Part shown: in pieces, positions 32,833-41,169 of the stretch
Layout: the number at the start of each line of letters is the position of its first letter
How positions within the stretch are numbered: position 1 is the first letter of the stretch
Assembly (NCBI GenBank): GCA_025943965.1
Contig: JAPCWD010000010.1
Coordinates: 1-64,000 of the forward strand
Source: Synergistaceae bacterium DZ-S4
Lineage (GTDB): Bacteria; Synergistota; Synergistia; Synergistales; Synergistaceae
Length of the DNA: 64,000 bases
Direction of reading: 5' to 3'
Translations under genes and position numbers: made by a program
Notes under the pieces: model-generated
Databases searched by the model: none
Seen by the model: the letters and a program-made list of their open reading frames with translations, nothing else
What the model was told of the DNA's origin: nothing

Positions 32833-33879
32833 TCATATCTCATCAAACCGGAGGTTCATTATCGGATATTTCTTCCATTCCCTGTAGTCGAAATGCCACC
32901 ATTCGTTGTGAAATATTTTGAATCCATCTCCTTCCATTACGATGCGAAGCCTCTCCCTCAGTTCCCGCTGTTCCGAGGTCCCGCCGGGGTAGTCGGGATA
33001 TGCACGGATGGAGAACTCGTCATATCCGCTCCCCATATCCAGAGTTTTACCGGTCTTCAGGTCGTAGAGTCCTACATCGACAGCGCCGCCGCGGTTATGT
33101 CTCGATCCCTGCGATGGGTTAGCAACGAAATCCTTCTGATGGTCAGGGGTAGCGTCGTAGAACATCTTAGTGACGTACCAGGGACGGTATGCGTCGTAGA
33201 CGATAAGTCCGAAGCCATATGCCGAAAGCTTGCCGCTGATCCTGACCAAAGCGGCGGCGGCTTCTCTCTGAAGGAATGCCCTGGGTTGGTCGTAGAGCCT
33301 GATCCCCATGAAGTTGTTCGAAGTTGCATAACGAATGTCCAGCCTGATGGTCGGATCTAATTTTATTATCTCTACAAGGTCAGGTTTAATGAATTGGCCC
33401 TGCTCTGTCGGAGGCGCGGCTGCAAGTGCCCGTTTTCTCAGTTCATCTTCCGCCATAAGCGGTTTTATTTTGAAAGTCGTTCCCATTTCGGCGTCGAAGA
33501 ACTTTCTTTTGAATTTCTTGCCCCCAACTGTCAGGACTGAACCTTCTCCCCGCGCATCTGCAGTGAAGTCGGCCTTAAGGCGTTCATTTTTCAAAGGGCT
33601 GCGGCATAAAAGAAGATATTTGTTCCCTCCGGTGTGGATGAGCGGAAAACTTGCATAGGTTCCAAACATTTTTTCCTCTTCATTCTCAGTGTCGCAGAGT
33701 ACCTCCAGGATGCCCCTGTTCTCCCTCACCATAAGCCTTTCACGGCCTGAAACGTAGAGACCCAGCAGGGATCCGCCCTGTTTGATGTCTGAGTACGAGA
33801 GTGAGGGGACTCCCAGGATGATAAGTGAAGCCAGCGTTAAAATAAGACTCTTAATGATCCGCGACCTGACCTTGTGCAT
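32833..33879 (-). CDS. Secreted D-alanyl-D-alanine dipeptidase (VanX/DdpX family) with extra N-terminal domain
   Basis: 348 residues. Signal peptide (to about residue 30), then an about 120-residue beta-rich domain starting GLYVSGRERLMVRE, and a C-terminal VanX-type zinc peptidase (about 155-340). The zinc ligands and catalytic base are seen in SRHNRGGAVDVGL (His, Asp) and NEWWHFDY (Glu, His). VanX cleaves D-Ala-D-Ala; here a role in peptidoglycan turnover or recycling is likelier than glycopeptide resistance because no vanH/vanA gene is near. GGAGG precedes ATG 33879. Confidence 0.88.
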   Translation of the reverse strand: MHKVRSRIIKSLILTLASLIILGVPSLSYSDIKQGGSLLGLYVSGRERLMVRENRGILEVLCDTENEEEKMFGTYASFPLIHTGGNKYLLLCRSPLKNERLKADFTADARGEGSVLTVGGKKFKRKFFDAEMGTTFKIKPLMAEDELRKRALAAAPPTEQGQFIKPDLVEIIKLDPTIRLDIRYATSNNFMGIRLYDQPRAFLQREAAAALVRISGKLSAYGFGLIVYDAYRPWYVTKMFYDATPDHQKDFVANPSQGSRHNRGGAVDVGLYDLKTGKTLDMGSGYDEFSIRAYPDYPGGTSEQRELRERLRIVMEGDGFKIFHNEWWHFDYREWKKYPIMNLRFDEI

Positions 33880-34074
33880 TATTCTGTCCTCCATTCATGA
33901 CCTTAGCATGCATTATATTTTAATCTTTCCGATATCTATTTACATCGGTGAAATAGCATTGTCAGATGTCAAGGAATATTACGAAATGGTTTTTGCATAG
34001 AATACTATTTGGGGTATTCATCTTAATGATAGAATATTCAAGGATATCCACCTCAGAGAGGACTGATATTGGGA

Positions 34075-34839
34075 ATGTGCTTTTTTTACGTCACGATGAG
34101 AGTGCGCTTTTTTCATCTTTTTTTGTTTTTCGCCTTTCTTGCTGCAGCTATTTTCGTTGGTCCCCACATATCAGACGCTCAGGAACGCATAGAGGAAAAG
34201 GTAGGCAAGCTTCTTGTAAAAGAGTTTGACCCTGAAAAACTCACTGTCCAGGCTACAGGGGGTGGGAGCTTCCTGTACGCAAAGGCGACCGGGATAGTTA
34301 TCAAAGGGGTAAGGATCGAGAGCGTCTCTCTCTATGCAATGATGAAAGAACCCCCCAACAATATTAAGGAAGACGACGAAGACCATAAATACAAGCTCGC
34401 AGACCTCATCCACTATTCAAGAGGTGAAGTTGTCCTCCTCGAAAAAGATTTTACCGAGTACACAAGCAAGGAGATCGAAGATATAAAAGGATTTAAAAAC
34501 CTCGAATGTGACTTTTCCAAGAACGGCATAAGGGTCTCCGGATCTTACGTTGCCACATTTCTGTTCACATTCAATATAAGGATGGAAGTCCTTTCAAAAC
34601 TGGCATTTGACGAGAGGGGCCTCTGTCTTACTGATACTACCCTCTTAGTTGCAGGAGTGAAACAGCCTGAGTACCTGACATCACAGCTTCTTGAACGCAT
34701 AAATCCGCTCATCGAAAGGGAAAGGATCCCGTTTCCGGTCAGGATAACAAGGATAGATTTTTCAGACGACAGGATCGTCATAACAGGAAACCCGCAGCCT
34801 CTGAAAGACGCAAACGTCTGGAATTACAAAAGACCATGA
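34075..34839 (+). CDS. Exported DUF2993/LmeA-like protein
   Basis: About 254 residues. An N-terminal hydrophobic segment (signal peptide or anchor) precedes a beta/alpha protein of the DUF2993 (LmeA) type, with the typical pattern of VKGVRIESVSLYA, a middle KNLECDFSKNGIRVSG and the C-terminal NPLIERERIPFPVRITRIDFSDDRIVITG. The family lies outside the membrane and is thought to bind lipids or glycolipids. The start is unclear: TTG 34069, ATG 34075 or ATG 34096, none with a good ribosome site. Confidence 0.7.
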   Translation: MCFFYVTMRVRFFHLFLFFAFLAAAIFVGPHISDAQERIEEKVGKLLVKEFDPEKLTVQATGGGSFLYAKATGIVIKGVRIESVSLYAMMKEPPNNIKEDDEDHKYKLADLIHYSRGEVVLLEKDFTEYTSKEIEDIKGFKNLECDFSKNGIRVSGSYVATFLFTFNIRMEVLSKLAFDERGLCLTDTTLLVAGVKQPEYLTSQLLERINPLIERERIPFPVRITRIDFSDDRIVITGNPQPLKDANVWNYKRP

Positions 34840-34895
34840 CAGATCACAGCCTGTTCACTCTGTGTTGAGTGTAATAATTTTCTCCGGTATTAACG

Positions 34896-34924
34896 CAAAA
34901 AATAACTTTGGTTTGAGACCGAAG
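34896..34924 (-). terminator. Terminator of the methyltransferase operon
   Basis: CTTTGGT (34906-34912) pairs with ACCGAAG (34918-34924, one G-U). In minus sense the stem is followed by a U-rich tract (complement of 34896-34902). Confidence 0.75.
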
Positions 34925-34940
34925 CCATCTTATAATTTTT

Positions 34941-35621
34941 TCAGTCCTGTTTCTCAATGACAAGGAATATGCTTGAGTCATCGACTTCAGCTATCTGCCA
35001 GCGACAGCCCGTGGAACGCCCGATCTTTTCAAAGTCAGTTATGGAGTGTGTGGTGGCACGGAAGCCGTCTTTGCAGATAATGACCCCATTTTTTGTCTTT
35101 TCCATGTCAATCTCTCCGATCAGCCCTTTTTTTGCCTGTTCCTGAAACCAAGCCAATCTATGTTCCCAGAATTTTGGGTGATATGTGCTGAAATAGGCTT
35201 TGCCCCCATTTTTCAGGGCTTTCATTACTTTTGCGGCCAAGATTTCAGGGACTTCGGCTTTTACTGCGGAAAGGCCGTTCTGCAGGCAGAGCACGGCGTC
35301 GAATGAGTTGCTGCAGTCTATATCATGTACATCCATTGTCAGTAATGAAGTATTTGGTATGTTTTTGAGATATTGCTCTCCGAAATGCACGTTGTCGTCT
35401 GATATCTCGATCCCTGTAATACTCCGCACAAAGGGAGCCAGCTCTTTCATGATACGACCGTAACCGGCCGCAAGCTCAAGAACTGTGTCAGTTTTTTTCA
35501 GGCGCTCACGAACAAAGGCCGTCTCCCGTTCAAGGTACCGTGATATCCTCGGTATCTCGGTGTCATAGACCTGCCATAGCTTTTGGGCGTTAAGGCTCTT
35601 CGCATAATAGTTGTTTTGCAT
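34941..35621 (-). CDS. Class I SAM-dependent methyltransferase
   Basis: 226 residues. Motif I is VLELAAGYGRIMKEL near residues 45-60, the acidic end of strand 2 is GIEISDDN, and motif II is VLCLQNG. The substrate is not predictable. ATG 35621 has GGGGAT upstream; a longer frame to 35690 would overlap the preceding flavoprotein gene. It lies 34 bp after that gene and is probably the last cistron of the minus-strand operon starting at 37997 or 36857. Confidence 0.82.
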   Translation of the reverse strand: MQNNYYAKSLNAQKLWQVYDTEIPRISRYLERETAFVRERLKKTDTVLELAAGYGRIMKELAPFVRSITGIEISDDNVHFGEQYLKNIPNTSLLTMDVHDIDCSNSFDAVLCLQNGLSAVKAEVPEILAAKVMKALKNGGKAYFSTYHPKFWEHRLAWFQEQAKKGLIGEIDMEKTKNGVIICKDGFRATTHSITDFEKIGRSTGCRWQIAEVDDSSIFLVIEKQD

Positions 35622-35655
35622 TTTATCCCCGGCTTTCTGCTCCCGCAGTTTGGGA

Positions 35656-36282
35656 TCAGCGTATGAAGCTCGTGAAGATTCTTTTTTCATCAGGAGGCAG
35701 TGGGACTGTCTTCTTACCCTCGGCGATCACCTTGATCAGCCATGCCATGGCCCTTGCATTTCTCCTGATCGTCTGTACGCCTTCACTGTCTTGTGTCATT
35801 TCCCCCTCAGCTCTACCGTAGACGACTGTCCAGTACTGGGACGGGGGAGTCACGGTCTGCGCGAGGTCAAGGTAGTTTTTCAGCTGATGGAGCGTATCTG
35901 TCCCGCCCGTTCGCCTTACGGCCGTCACAGCGGCTGCGGTCTTGTACTTAAAGTGCCTGGAACTTGAATAGAAGAGCCTGTCGAGGAATGATTTCATAGT
36001 ACCCGCTATACCCGCGTAATAAGTGGGGGAGGCAAGTATGAACCCATCCGCCTCGCGAATCTTTGAGGCCGTCTCGTTGACAGGGTCATCTTTAAAAACA
36101 CATTCGTTGTTTTCTGAAGTTGCGCAATAGCCGCATGCTGTGCAGCCCTGGATCGTCAGATGTCCGATATTTACAGTTTCGACAGCTATCCCCTCCTTTT
36201 CCAGTTCCTCCGCCATTATCTTCAGCGCGGCAGCTGTGTTTCCATCCTTGCGGGGACTTCCGTTCAGTGCTATTACTCTCAT
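35656..36282 (-). CDS. Flavodoxin-fold NAD(P)H-dependent FMN reductase / iron-sulfur flavoprotein-like
   Basis: 208 residues. The FMN phosphate-binding loop GSPRKDGNT is at residues 8-16, followed by CTACGYCATSENNEC near residue 46, a cysteine-rich loop as in iron-sulfur flavoproteins, then ASPTYYAGIAGTMKSFLDR (FMN isoalloxazine contact). It is likely a redox partner or quinone/disulfide reductase in an anaerobe. AGGAG is 8 nt before ATG 36282. The next upstream frame, if read through its UGA, ends 5 nt before this start, suggesting translational coupling. Confidence 0.88.
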   Translation of the reverse strand: MRVIALNGSPRKDGNTAAALKIMAEELEKEGIAVETVNIGHLTIQGCTACGYCATSENNECVFKDDPVNETASKIREADGFILASPTYYAGIAGTMKSFLDRLFYSSSRHFKYKTAAAVTAVRRTGGTDTLHQLKNYLDLAQTVTPPSQYWTVVYGRAEGEMTQDSEGVQTIRRNARAMAWLIKVIAEGKKTVPLPPDEKRIFTSFIR

Positions 36283-36287
36283 CAGGA

Positions 36288-36857
36288 TCACTCCTTTTTT
36301 CCTGCTTTATTGTGGTTTCTGTATTTTTCAAAGTGTTTCCCGAACACCCGGACTATGTCCTCGTAACATCAGGAACCCTTAGGGTTTTTGACTTTACAGT
36401 CCGGGTTTCTCATTGCTCCGGTAACCGTGATCACCTTTTCGGGAGAGTCTGCTCCGTCTCTTACGGCTTCGGCTATCATTTTTTCCGTCACCTTTGAACA
36501 GTAGCATACGTACTCAGGATCCGCCGGCTCTTTTTTGTATTTTTTAGGTTTTGGGAAGGGCAGTTCACTCCAGGTCGCTCTGACAAGTTTTATCATATGC
36601 TCCCTGTCGTCAGTCGATGTTATCAGAAATGAGAGTTTTGCGCCCGCGTATGCCGGCGCTTCACACACTTCTTTAAGTAATTTACGTCCGGCATCTGTTT
36701 TTTTAAGAAAAAACTGACCATCACAGACGAGGCCGATGACCTTCGAGTCGCAATAGAGTACATACTCACCAAACATCTTCCTGTAAGTTATCTCGCCTGC
36801 GCCACTCAGCTGATCTGCCAGGTAGAACATGAACTCCTCTGATGTTGACATGTGCAA
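36288..36857 (-). CDS. TfoX-N / BFD-like [2Fe-2S] protein with in-frame UGA (possible selenoprotein)
   Basis: The frame from ATG 36857 (or 36851) runs to a UGA at 36371-36369, giving 162 residues. Residues 5-100 match the TfoX N-terminal domain (RKMFGEYVLYCD, GLVCDGQFFLKKT). Residues 115-160 resemble a BFD-type 2Fe-2S module (YVCYCSKVTEKMIAEAV...TGAMRNPDCKVKNPKGS). The codon after UGA is Cys, and 25 further codons stay open to a UGA at 36290-36288, 5 nt before the flavoprotein ATG. Such modules, as I recall, often end in Gly-x-Cys-Cys, so the UGA stands where a Cys would be. Selenocysteine, nonsense mutation or sequencing error are the options. A single ordinary stop cannot be excluded. Confidence 0.6.
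36339..36371 (-). promoter_or_regulatory. Candidate bacterial SECIS after the UGA
   Basis: In mRNA sense, nucleotides 17-20 after the UGA (UCCG, 36352-36349) pair with nucleotides 27-30 (CGGG, 36342-36339, one U-G) around the hexaloop GGUGUU. A small stem 16-37 nt after UGA with G in the first two loop positions is the loose rule for bacterial SECIS elements. A competing stem GUGUU/AACAC exists (nt 24-36). Weak evidence alone. Confidence 0.3.
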
Positions 36858-36875
36858 TACTGCCTCCGTTGTGGA

Positions 36876-37997
36876 CTATGGCGTGACGTCCTCTATCTCC
36901 TGCTCCTTCACCCGGTCAAGCGGCAGATGCCTTATGCCTGCTTTTGACTGTGTAAAGTCTATCCTTTTCAGGTCTATCATCCTGACCTTCCTGTTGTGCT
37001 GAGTATGATAATAGTAGACCAGGCTTCCTGTGTCTATAGCGCTTGTCCAGATAGTGGAGCTGCGCATCCCGTCCTGTTTCTGAAGTTCTGTAACAGTTCC
37101 TTCACCTGTAGAGAGGGGATGGTTGAAGTTGTCCATAATACGGAATATCTCATATATAGTTTCAGGCCCGTCCGGTGTTTTTCGCGCGAGCATCGTCTGG
37201 GCAACAGCCCTTACAAAACGTGAAGGGGGGGTTATGTCTCCCGGAATGCCAAGGAGTCCGCTGCCTCCTCCCGAGGGCTCAACGGTCAGGTCTCCTATTT
37301 TTTTTGGAGGATAGGGGACCACTGAAAGATTTACGTAGTTGCTCAGATTGGTCAGGTGCCAGTCGAAGCTGGGAGCATTTGTGAGTACTCTCACAGGGTT
37401 GTCGCGGATCTTCAGTTCACCTTCAAGATATTCTATAACTATTACCTTTCCGCTTTTGTCTGTCACCATGAGGTGCATAGGGGCAGGCGCGCCGCCGAGG
37501 GCAGGCTCAGGGATCGCAACAACACGGACTCTGCCCATACCCTTTTTTACTTCATCGGATGTGGCGAACTGTGTCAGGACATAGGTCGCCATAAGTGCGG
37601 GTCCCATGGATATCTCTGCTTTGGACGGGTCATAGGACTGATACTCAGAAATTCCCGGGAGATAAAGATAGTTTACGGCAAGCCCCTTTTCATTCAGTCC
37701 GTCCGCAAAGCAGTTCTTCCCTATCATGTCCAGCGCCACAGCCCCGTAACGGGTCTTCCAAGTGAGCCCCTTTTTGCCGTCAGGCGTCTCTGAAGAAAAT
37801 TCATGTCCGCGGGGTACTATAGCGACCCTGGAATTTAAGTCGAATGTACCCCATTCCATTGTCCTTCCGCATACGGCGGTTCCGTCGTCTGCAATAAGAC
37901 ATATCGAGGTACACGCAGAGGATGCAGAGGGAAATAAAATGGCAAAGCTTACGAGAGCCGCTGCTATAATAATTAGAACCTGTTTGATATCCAACAC
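36876..37997 (-). CDS. Exported linear-amide C-N hydrolase (choloylglycine hydrolase family)
   Basis: 373-residue Ntn-hydrolase. A signal peptide ends at ...SASSA so that Cys29 becomes the N-terminal nucleophile (CTSICLIADDG), followed by GRTMEWG (Arg), NEKGLAVNYLYL (Asn) and later conserved residues. The family includes bile-salt hydrolases, penicillin V acylases and acyl-homoserine-lactone acylases. The secreted location suggests penicillin- or other N-acyl-amide substrates rather than a cytosolic bile-salt hydrolase. The start is GTG 37997 with AGGAGGG upstream. The stop is 18 bp before the TfoX-type gene, so they may be one operon. Confidence 0.9.
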   Translation of the reverse strand: MLDIKQVLIIIAAALVSFAILFPSASSACTSICLIADDGTAVCGRTMEWGTFDLNSRVAIVPRGHEFSSETPDGKKGLTWKTRYGAVALDMIGKNCFADGLNEKGLAVNYLYLPGISEYQSYDPSKAEISMGPALMATYVLTQFATSDEVKKGMGRVRVVAIPEPALGGAPAPMHLMVTDKSGKVIVIEYLEGELKIRDNPVRVLTNAPSFDWHLTNLSNYVNLSVVPYPPKKIGDLTVEPSGGGSGLLGIPGDITPPSRFVRAVAQTMLARKTPDGPETIYEIFRIMDNFNHPLSTGEGTVTELQKQDGMRSSTIWTSAIDTGSLVYYYHTQHNRKVRMIDLKRIDFTQSKAGIRHLPLDRVKEQEIEDVTP

Positions 37998-38271
37998 AAA
38001 AATCCCTCCTGTGTTCTGGCTTCAGCATACTAAATACAGATGGTCAGGCAATTGCATAATTGATCTATAGTACTCGGGCTATCATATCAAATCAGTAAAG
38101 AATGAGAAGCAAGAAGTGATAAAATTTAAACGAAAAAATATTAAAATTTAATTATCTGATGCTTGCTAATTAACTAAATTGATGTATAAATCAAAGAGAT
38201 CCCGCATAAAATCTGAAAAAACAAATTATGGCGGACAATATCTCATATTTTTTCTCCGGGGAGAGGGTAAG

Positions 38272-40293
38272 ATGTCAAAATTTAAAAAGGCCATTGTCAA
38301 TGTACTTGTTTTTTGCCTTCTGATCGCAGCCGCAGGGTCATTTGCTGAGGCGGCGGCTTCCTACAGGAACACAAAGGAGGCCGCGCGCGAAGCAGTCTGG
38401 AACGTTATAACATCAGGGAAAGGCAGTTCCGCAACTGTTGCGGTAATGGACGGAGGCAAAATAGTATATTCGGAAGGCTTCGGAGCCGCCGAGAGGAAGA
38501 CCGGCAAAAGTGTAGACAGATCGACCAGGTTCAACATAGGCTCAACAAGCAAGATGTTCGTTGCAACAGCGATCCTTCTTCTGGCAGACGACGGCAAAGT
38601 CTCCCTCGACGAACCTGTCGTGAAATACATACCCGAATTTGAGATGAAGGATCAGAGATACAGGGACATCACCGTAAGGATGCTTTTCAATCACTCTTCA
38701 GGGCTGCCGGGTTCGACTTTCCTCTTTGGATATGAGCCGGAAGGGGACCCCCACAAGGAGTTTCTTCAGAGAATGAAGGGATCGAACCTGAAGCATGACC
38801 CTGGCGCCGTCGGGATCTACTGCAATGACGGATTCACCCTGGCAGAGATGATAGTCGAAAGGGTATCGGGGGAGAAATTTATTGATTTCCTCAGAGAGAG
38901 AGTCTTCAGGCCACTTGGCATGAAGGATACGGATACAAGCATAGGGGAAACGGGAGGGAACATATCGCATTTTTATGATCCCGAGACCGGAAAGAAGTAT
39001 CCTCCCGAAGTGATCCTGGTGCACGCCGCGGGAGGTCTTTCATCAACCGCAGAAGATCTTTGCAGGTTTGCTGACAGCTTCTGCCCGGGAGGCAAAAAAA
39101 TACTATCACAGAGTTCGGTCGAAGAGATACTTAAAAGTCAGCCGACTCCCTTTTCAGCAGGGATGCGGGGTCCGGTCATAATGGACTCGTTCGGCTGGGA
39201 CTACTCTTCTCTTCCGGCATACGAGGCAAACGGCATGAGGGTATATTCAAAAGGCGGGGGTACTGGCGCGTACTCGACCGGCCTGCAGGTAATACCTGAA
39301 AAGAGGCTTGTCGTTGCAGCAAGCATATCGGGAAGGATGAACGGGGAAGCCGTTACAAGAGCCATGCTGAATGCGCTTATGAAGGACAAAGGGCTTCCGG
39401 TTCCTTCCGAAAGGAAAAAGGAAAAGCCCGCTGATCCCAAGATCATCCCTGCCGACCTTGCTGCCTTCGAAGGCATCTACGCAAACGGCGGATCCTTCGT
39501 AAGGATCAGGTTTGACAAAGAGAGAAAAAAAATGGACATAATACGGCTGATGCCTGAAGGGGATAAAGTGCCTGCCGGAGATGGCGGATCTGTACTGATC
39601 TCCTTTGTCTACAACGGAGGTTCTTTCAGCTCCTTTGAAAAAGATCTGCGGGGCTATTTTATAAAGAATGGGAATATGCCCTGCTTTATTGCAGAGAAAG
39701 ATCCCTTTTACGGGATAGACAATCTGATGTTCCAGAAAGTACCCGAAGAGAAAAACTCAAAGAAGCTTATTGCGGATATTAAAAGCAAAGTCTGGCTTAT
39801 CAGGAATATGACGCCATCGATCCAGCTGTACAGAGAGACCGCCATATTATCTTCAGATACGTACAGAGAGCTCCCGGGATACCTTACATTTATGAGTCCT
39901 TTGAGGGTTGAGGATGAACACAGTGCCACATATGCCGCGCCTCTGTTCCGGGATCAGTTCGAGCTTGAGATGTACGAAAACGACGGGATCCTGTGGATCA
40001 GATCCGGGATATTCCTTTTTTCCGATGCCGGGAAAACGAGGGTCCTAAGGAGCGGGCAAAACGCGGTGATGATAGGTGAAAAGGGATATAATGAATGGTA
40101 CAGGACAGGTTCAGGTTCCATACTTTCATTTGAAAAACCCGAAAAGGGCAGGATAATGGTTCTGGCTGAAGAAGCCGAGGGCCTGGCGCTCTTTGACAGC
40201 ATCACAGACGAGGGTGAAGTCTATGCGCCTGAAGGCAGTTATGTCGTCTGCATAGGCCGTCCCGGAGAAATGTTCACCGTTAACGTAAAATAA
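38272..40293 (+). CDS. Secreted serine hydrolase, beta-lactamase/esterase (class C) family
   Basis: 673 residues. Signal peptide (to about residue 28, FAEAAA), beta-lactamase domain (about 35-370) with catalytic Ser-x-x-Lys as STSK at 91-94, Tyr-x-Asn as YCN and the third box as KGGGTG. Then comes an about 270-residue C-terminal beta region starting FEGIYANGGSFVRIRF, like the lipocalin-type tails of peptidase/esterase homologues. It probably acts on peptidoglycan fragments, D-amino acid peptides or esters; beta-lactam hydrolysis is not implied. GGGGAGAGG precedes ATG 38272; an upstream ATG adds 31 residues without a signal-like start. Confidence 0.88.
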   Translation: MSKFKKAIVNVLVFCLLIAAAGSFAEAAASYRNTKEAAREAVWNVITSGKGSSATVAVMDGGKIVYSEGFGAAERKTGKSVDRSTRFNIGSTSKMFVATAILLLADDGKVSLDEPVVKYIPEFEMKDQRYRDITVRMLFNHSSGLPGSTFLFGYEPEGDPHKEFLQRMKGSNLKHDPGAVGIYCNDGFTLAEMIVERVSGEKFIDFLRERVFRPLGMKDTDTSIGETGGNISHFYDPETGKKYPPEVILVHAAGGLSSTAEDLCRFADSFCPGGKKILSQSSVEEILKSQPTPFSAGMRGPVIMDSFGWDYSSLPAYEANGMRVYSKGGGTGAYSTGLQVIPEKRLVVAASISGRMNGEAVTRAMLNALMKDKGLPVPSERKKEKPADPKIIPADLAAFEGIYANGGSFVRIRFDKERKKMDIIRLMPEGDKVPAGDGGSVLISFVYNGGSFSSFEKDLRGYFIKNGNMPCFIAEKDPFYGIDNLMFQKVPEEKNSKKLIADIKSKVWLIRNMTPSIQLYRETAILSSDTYRELPGYLTFMSPLRVEDEHSATYAAPLFRDQFELEMYENDGILWIRSGIFLFSDAGKTRVLRSGQNAVMIGEKGYNEWYRTGSGSILSFEKPEKGRIMVLAEEAEGLALFDSITDEGEVYAPEGSYVVCIGRPGEMFTVNVK

Positions 40294-40312
40294 GAGCATC
40301 AATAAATCCACA

Positions 40313-40353
40313 GCAAAGGAGCCGCCTGGTCAGGCGGCTCCTTTGCCTTTTTT
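40313..40353 (+). terminator. Terminator after the serine hydrolase gene
   Basis: 14-bp perfect stem (40313-40326 with 40333-40346), 6-nt loop, then CTTTTTT. Confidence 0.95.
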
Positions 40354-40368
40354 ATTAATGCTTCGTGG

Positions 40369-40719
40369 CTAGAGCACCACGCTCTCTTTAAGTTTTCCAA
40401 AGACGTTGCAGGTTGCCTCCACCTCTATCTTTGATCCCTTTTTCATATCTTTGATCTCAAATTGTACATGTTCTGTCCTGGAGTCGCTTTGGGATTTTAG
40501 TGTCTTTTCCTCTATGGCCTTTCCATCGACAGAGACCACGATCTTGCTTATATAGTGATTAGCAGTGTTTTTGACCGGATGGAGGATCGATACATCCAGT
40601 ACAGAGACAGCCTCATTCCACTTCAGTTCGACCATTTCCGCGGGGTGTGCATATAGAGGCGTGCAGATGATTATGGCCGACATCAATGTCAAAAGCAGCT
40701 TTGCGAACTTACGCATCAT
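40369..40719 (-). CDS. Exported protein with superoxide-reductase-like (desulfoferrodoxin-like) fold, iron site altered
   Basis: 116 residues. Signal peptide (cleavage near LYA-HP), then a small beta protein whose HPVKNTANHYISKIVVSVDG and CNVFGKL segments resemble the HP...HYI..I and CN-x-HG motifs of superoxide reductase domains. The histidine after the cysteine is Phe here, so a canonical SOR iron centre is unlikely. It might bind another ligand or act structurally. AAGGGGGAATT precedes ATG 40719. It lies 19 bp after a small di-histidine membrane protein gene, suggesting a two-gene unit. Family assignment is from motif memory. Confidence 0.6.
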   Translation of the reverse strand: MMRKFAKLLLTLMSAIIICTPLYAHPAEMVELKWNEAVSVLDVSILHPVKNTANHYISKIVVSVDGKAIEEKTLKSQSDSRTEHVQFEIKDMKKGSKIEVEATCNVFGKLKESVVL

Positions 40720-40738
40720 AATTCCCCCTTTATCAGCC

Positions 40739-40936
40739 CTAACCAAGATAGAGCATGTAGATCAGCCCATGCGTCAGTCCGCATGCTACAGCACCGAGAC
40801 CGCACCAGCGGTGGACAGTGAAGACAAGCGGCCCCTTTATCCTCTTCCTGAGGCTGGGGCCGAAAAACCCCGTGAACCCGGATAAAGTCATCAGGATCCC
40901 TGCCAACATGCCGGATAAGCGAAAAGCTTCGATCAT
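40739..40936 (-). CDS. Small two-helix membrane protein with heme-style histidines
   Basis: 65 residues: helix about 5-22 (RLSGMLAGILMTLSGFTGFF) and helix about 43-64 (HRWCGLGAVACGLTHGLIYM). Two histidines lie 16 residues apart on the second helix side, plus basic residues between the helices, like a fragment of b-type cytochromes or ferric-reductase membrane domains. GGAGGG precedes ATG 40936. It may be a heme-binding subunit or electron relay for the exported protein encoded next. Confidence 0.6.
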   Translation of the reverse strand: MIEAFRLSGMLAGILMTLSGFTGFFGPSLRKRIKGPLVFTVHRWCGLGAVACGLTHGLIYMLYLG

Positions 40937-41021
40937 GAGCATCCCTCCCTATAAAATTATAGCTGTTGATTTTTATAAAAAATATAAAACCGATATGTCT
41001 TACTATCCACTATAAATTATA

Positions 41022-41095
41022 ACTGAAATTGTCGCATATATGCGACGGAGAATTTGCATTGCTTCGAGTCACGGAGAATTTGCCGCCCCGTCACC
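41022..41095. repeat. Family A hairpin array (three units)
   Basis: Spacer CTGAAATT, stem GTCGCATA/TATGCGAC (41031-41046), spacer GGAGAATTT, a poorer stem, spacer GGAGAATTT, then GCCGCC. It lies upstream of the aldo/keto reductase gene. Confidence 0.75.
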
Positions 41096-41169
41096 ATAGT
41101 TACGTTTTTATTGCGAAAGTGTATACTATAAACAAAATGACACGTTAACATGATGTGGGGGCATAAATT

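Noticed and set aside
35656..36857. Fusion of the TfoX/2Fe-2S protein and the flavoprotein by UGA readthrough
   Set aside because: The codon phase differs (36371 to 36291 is 80 nt, not a multiple of 3). The extended frame ends at 36288, before the flavoprotein ATG, so they are two proteins.
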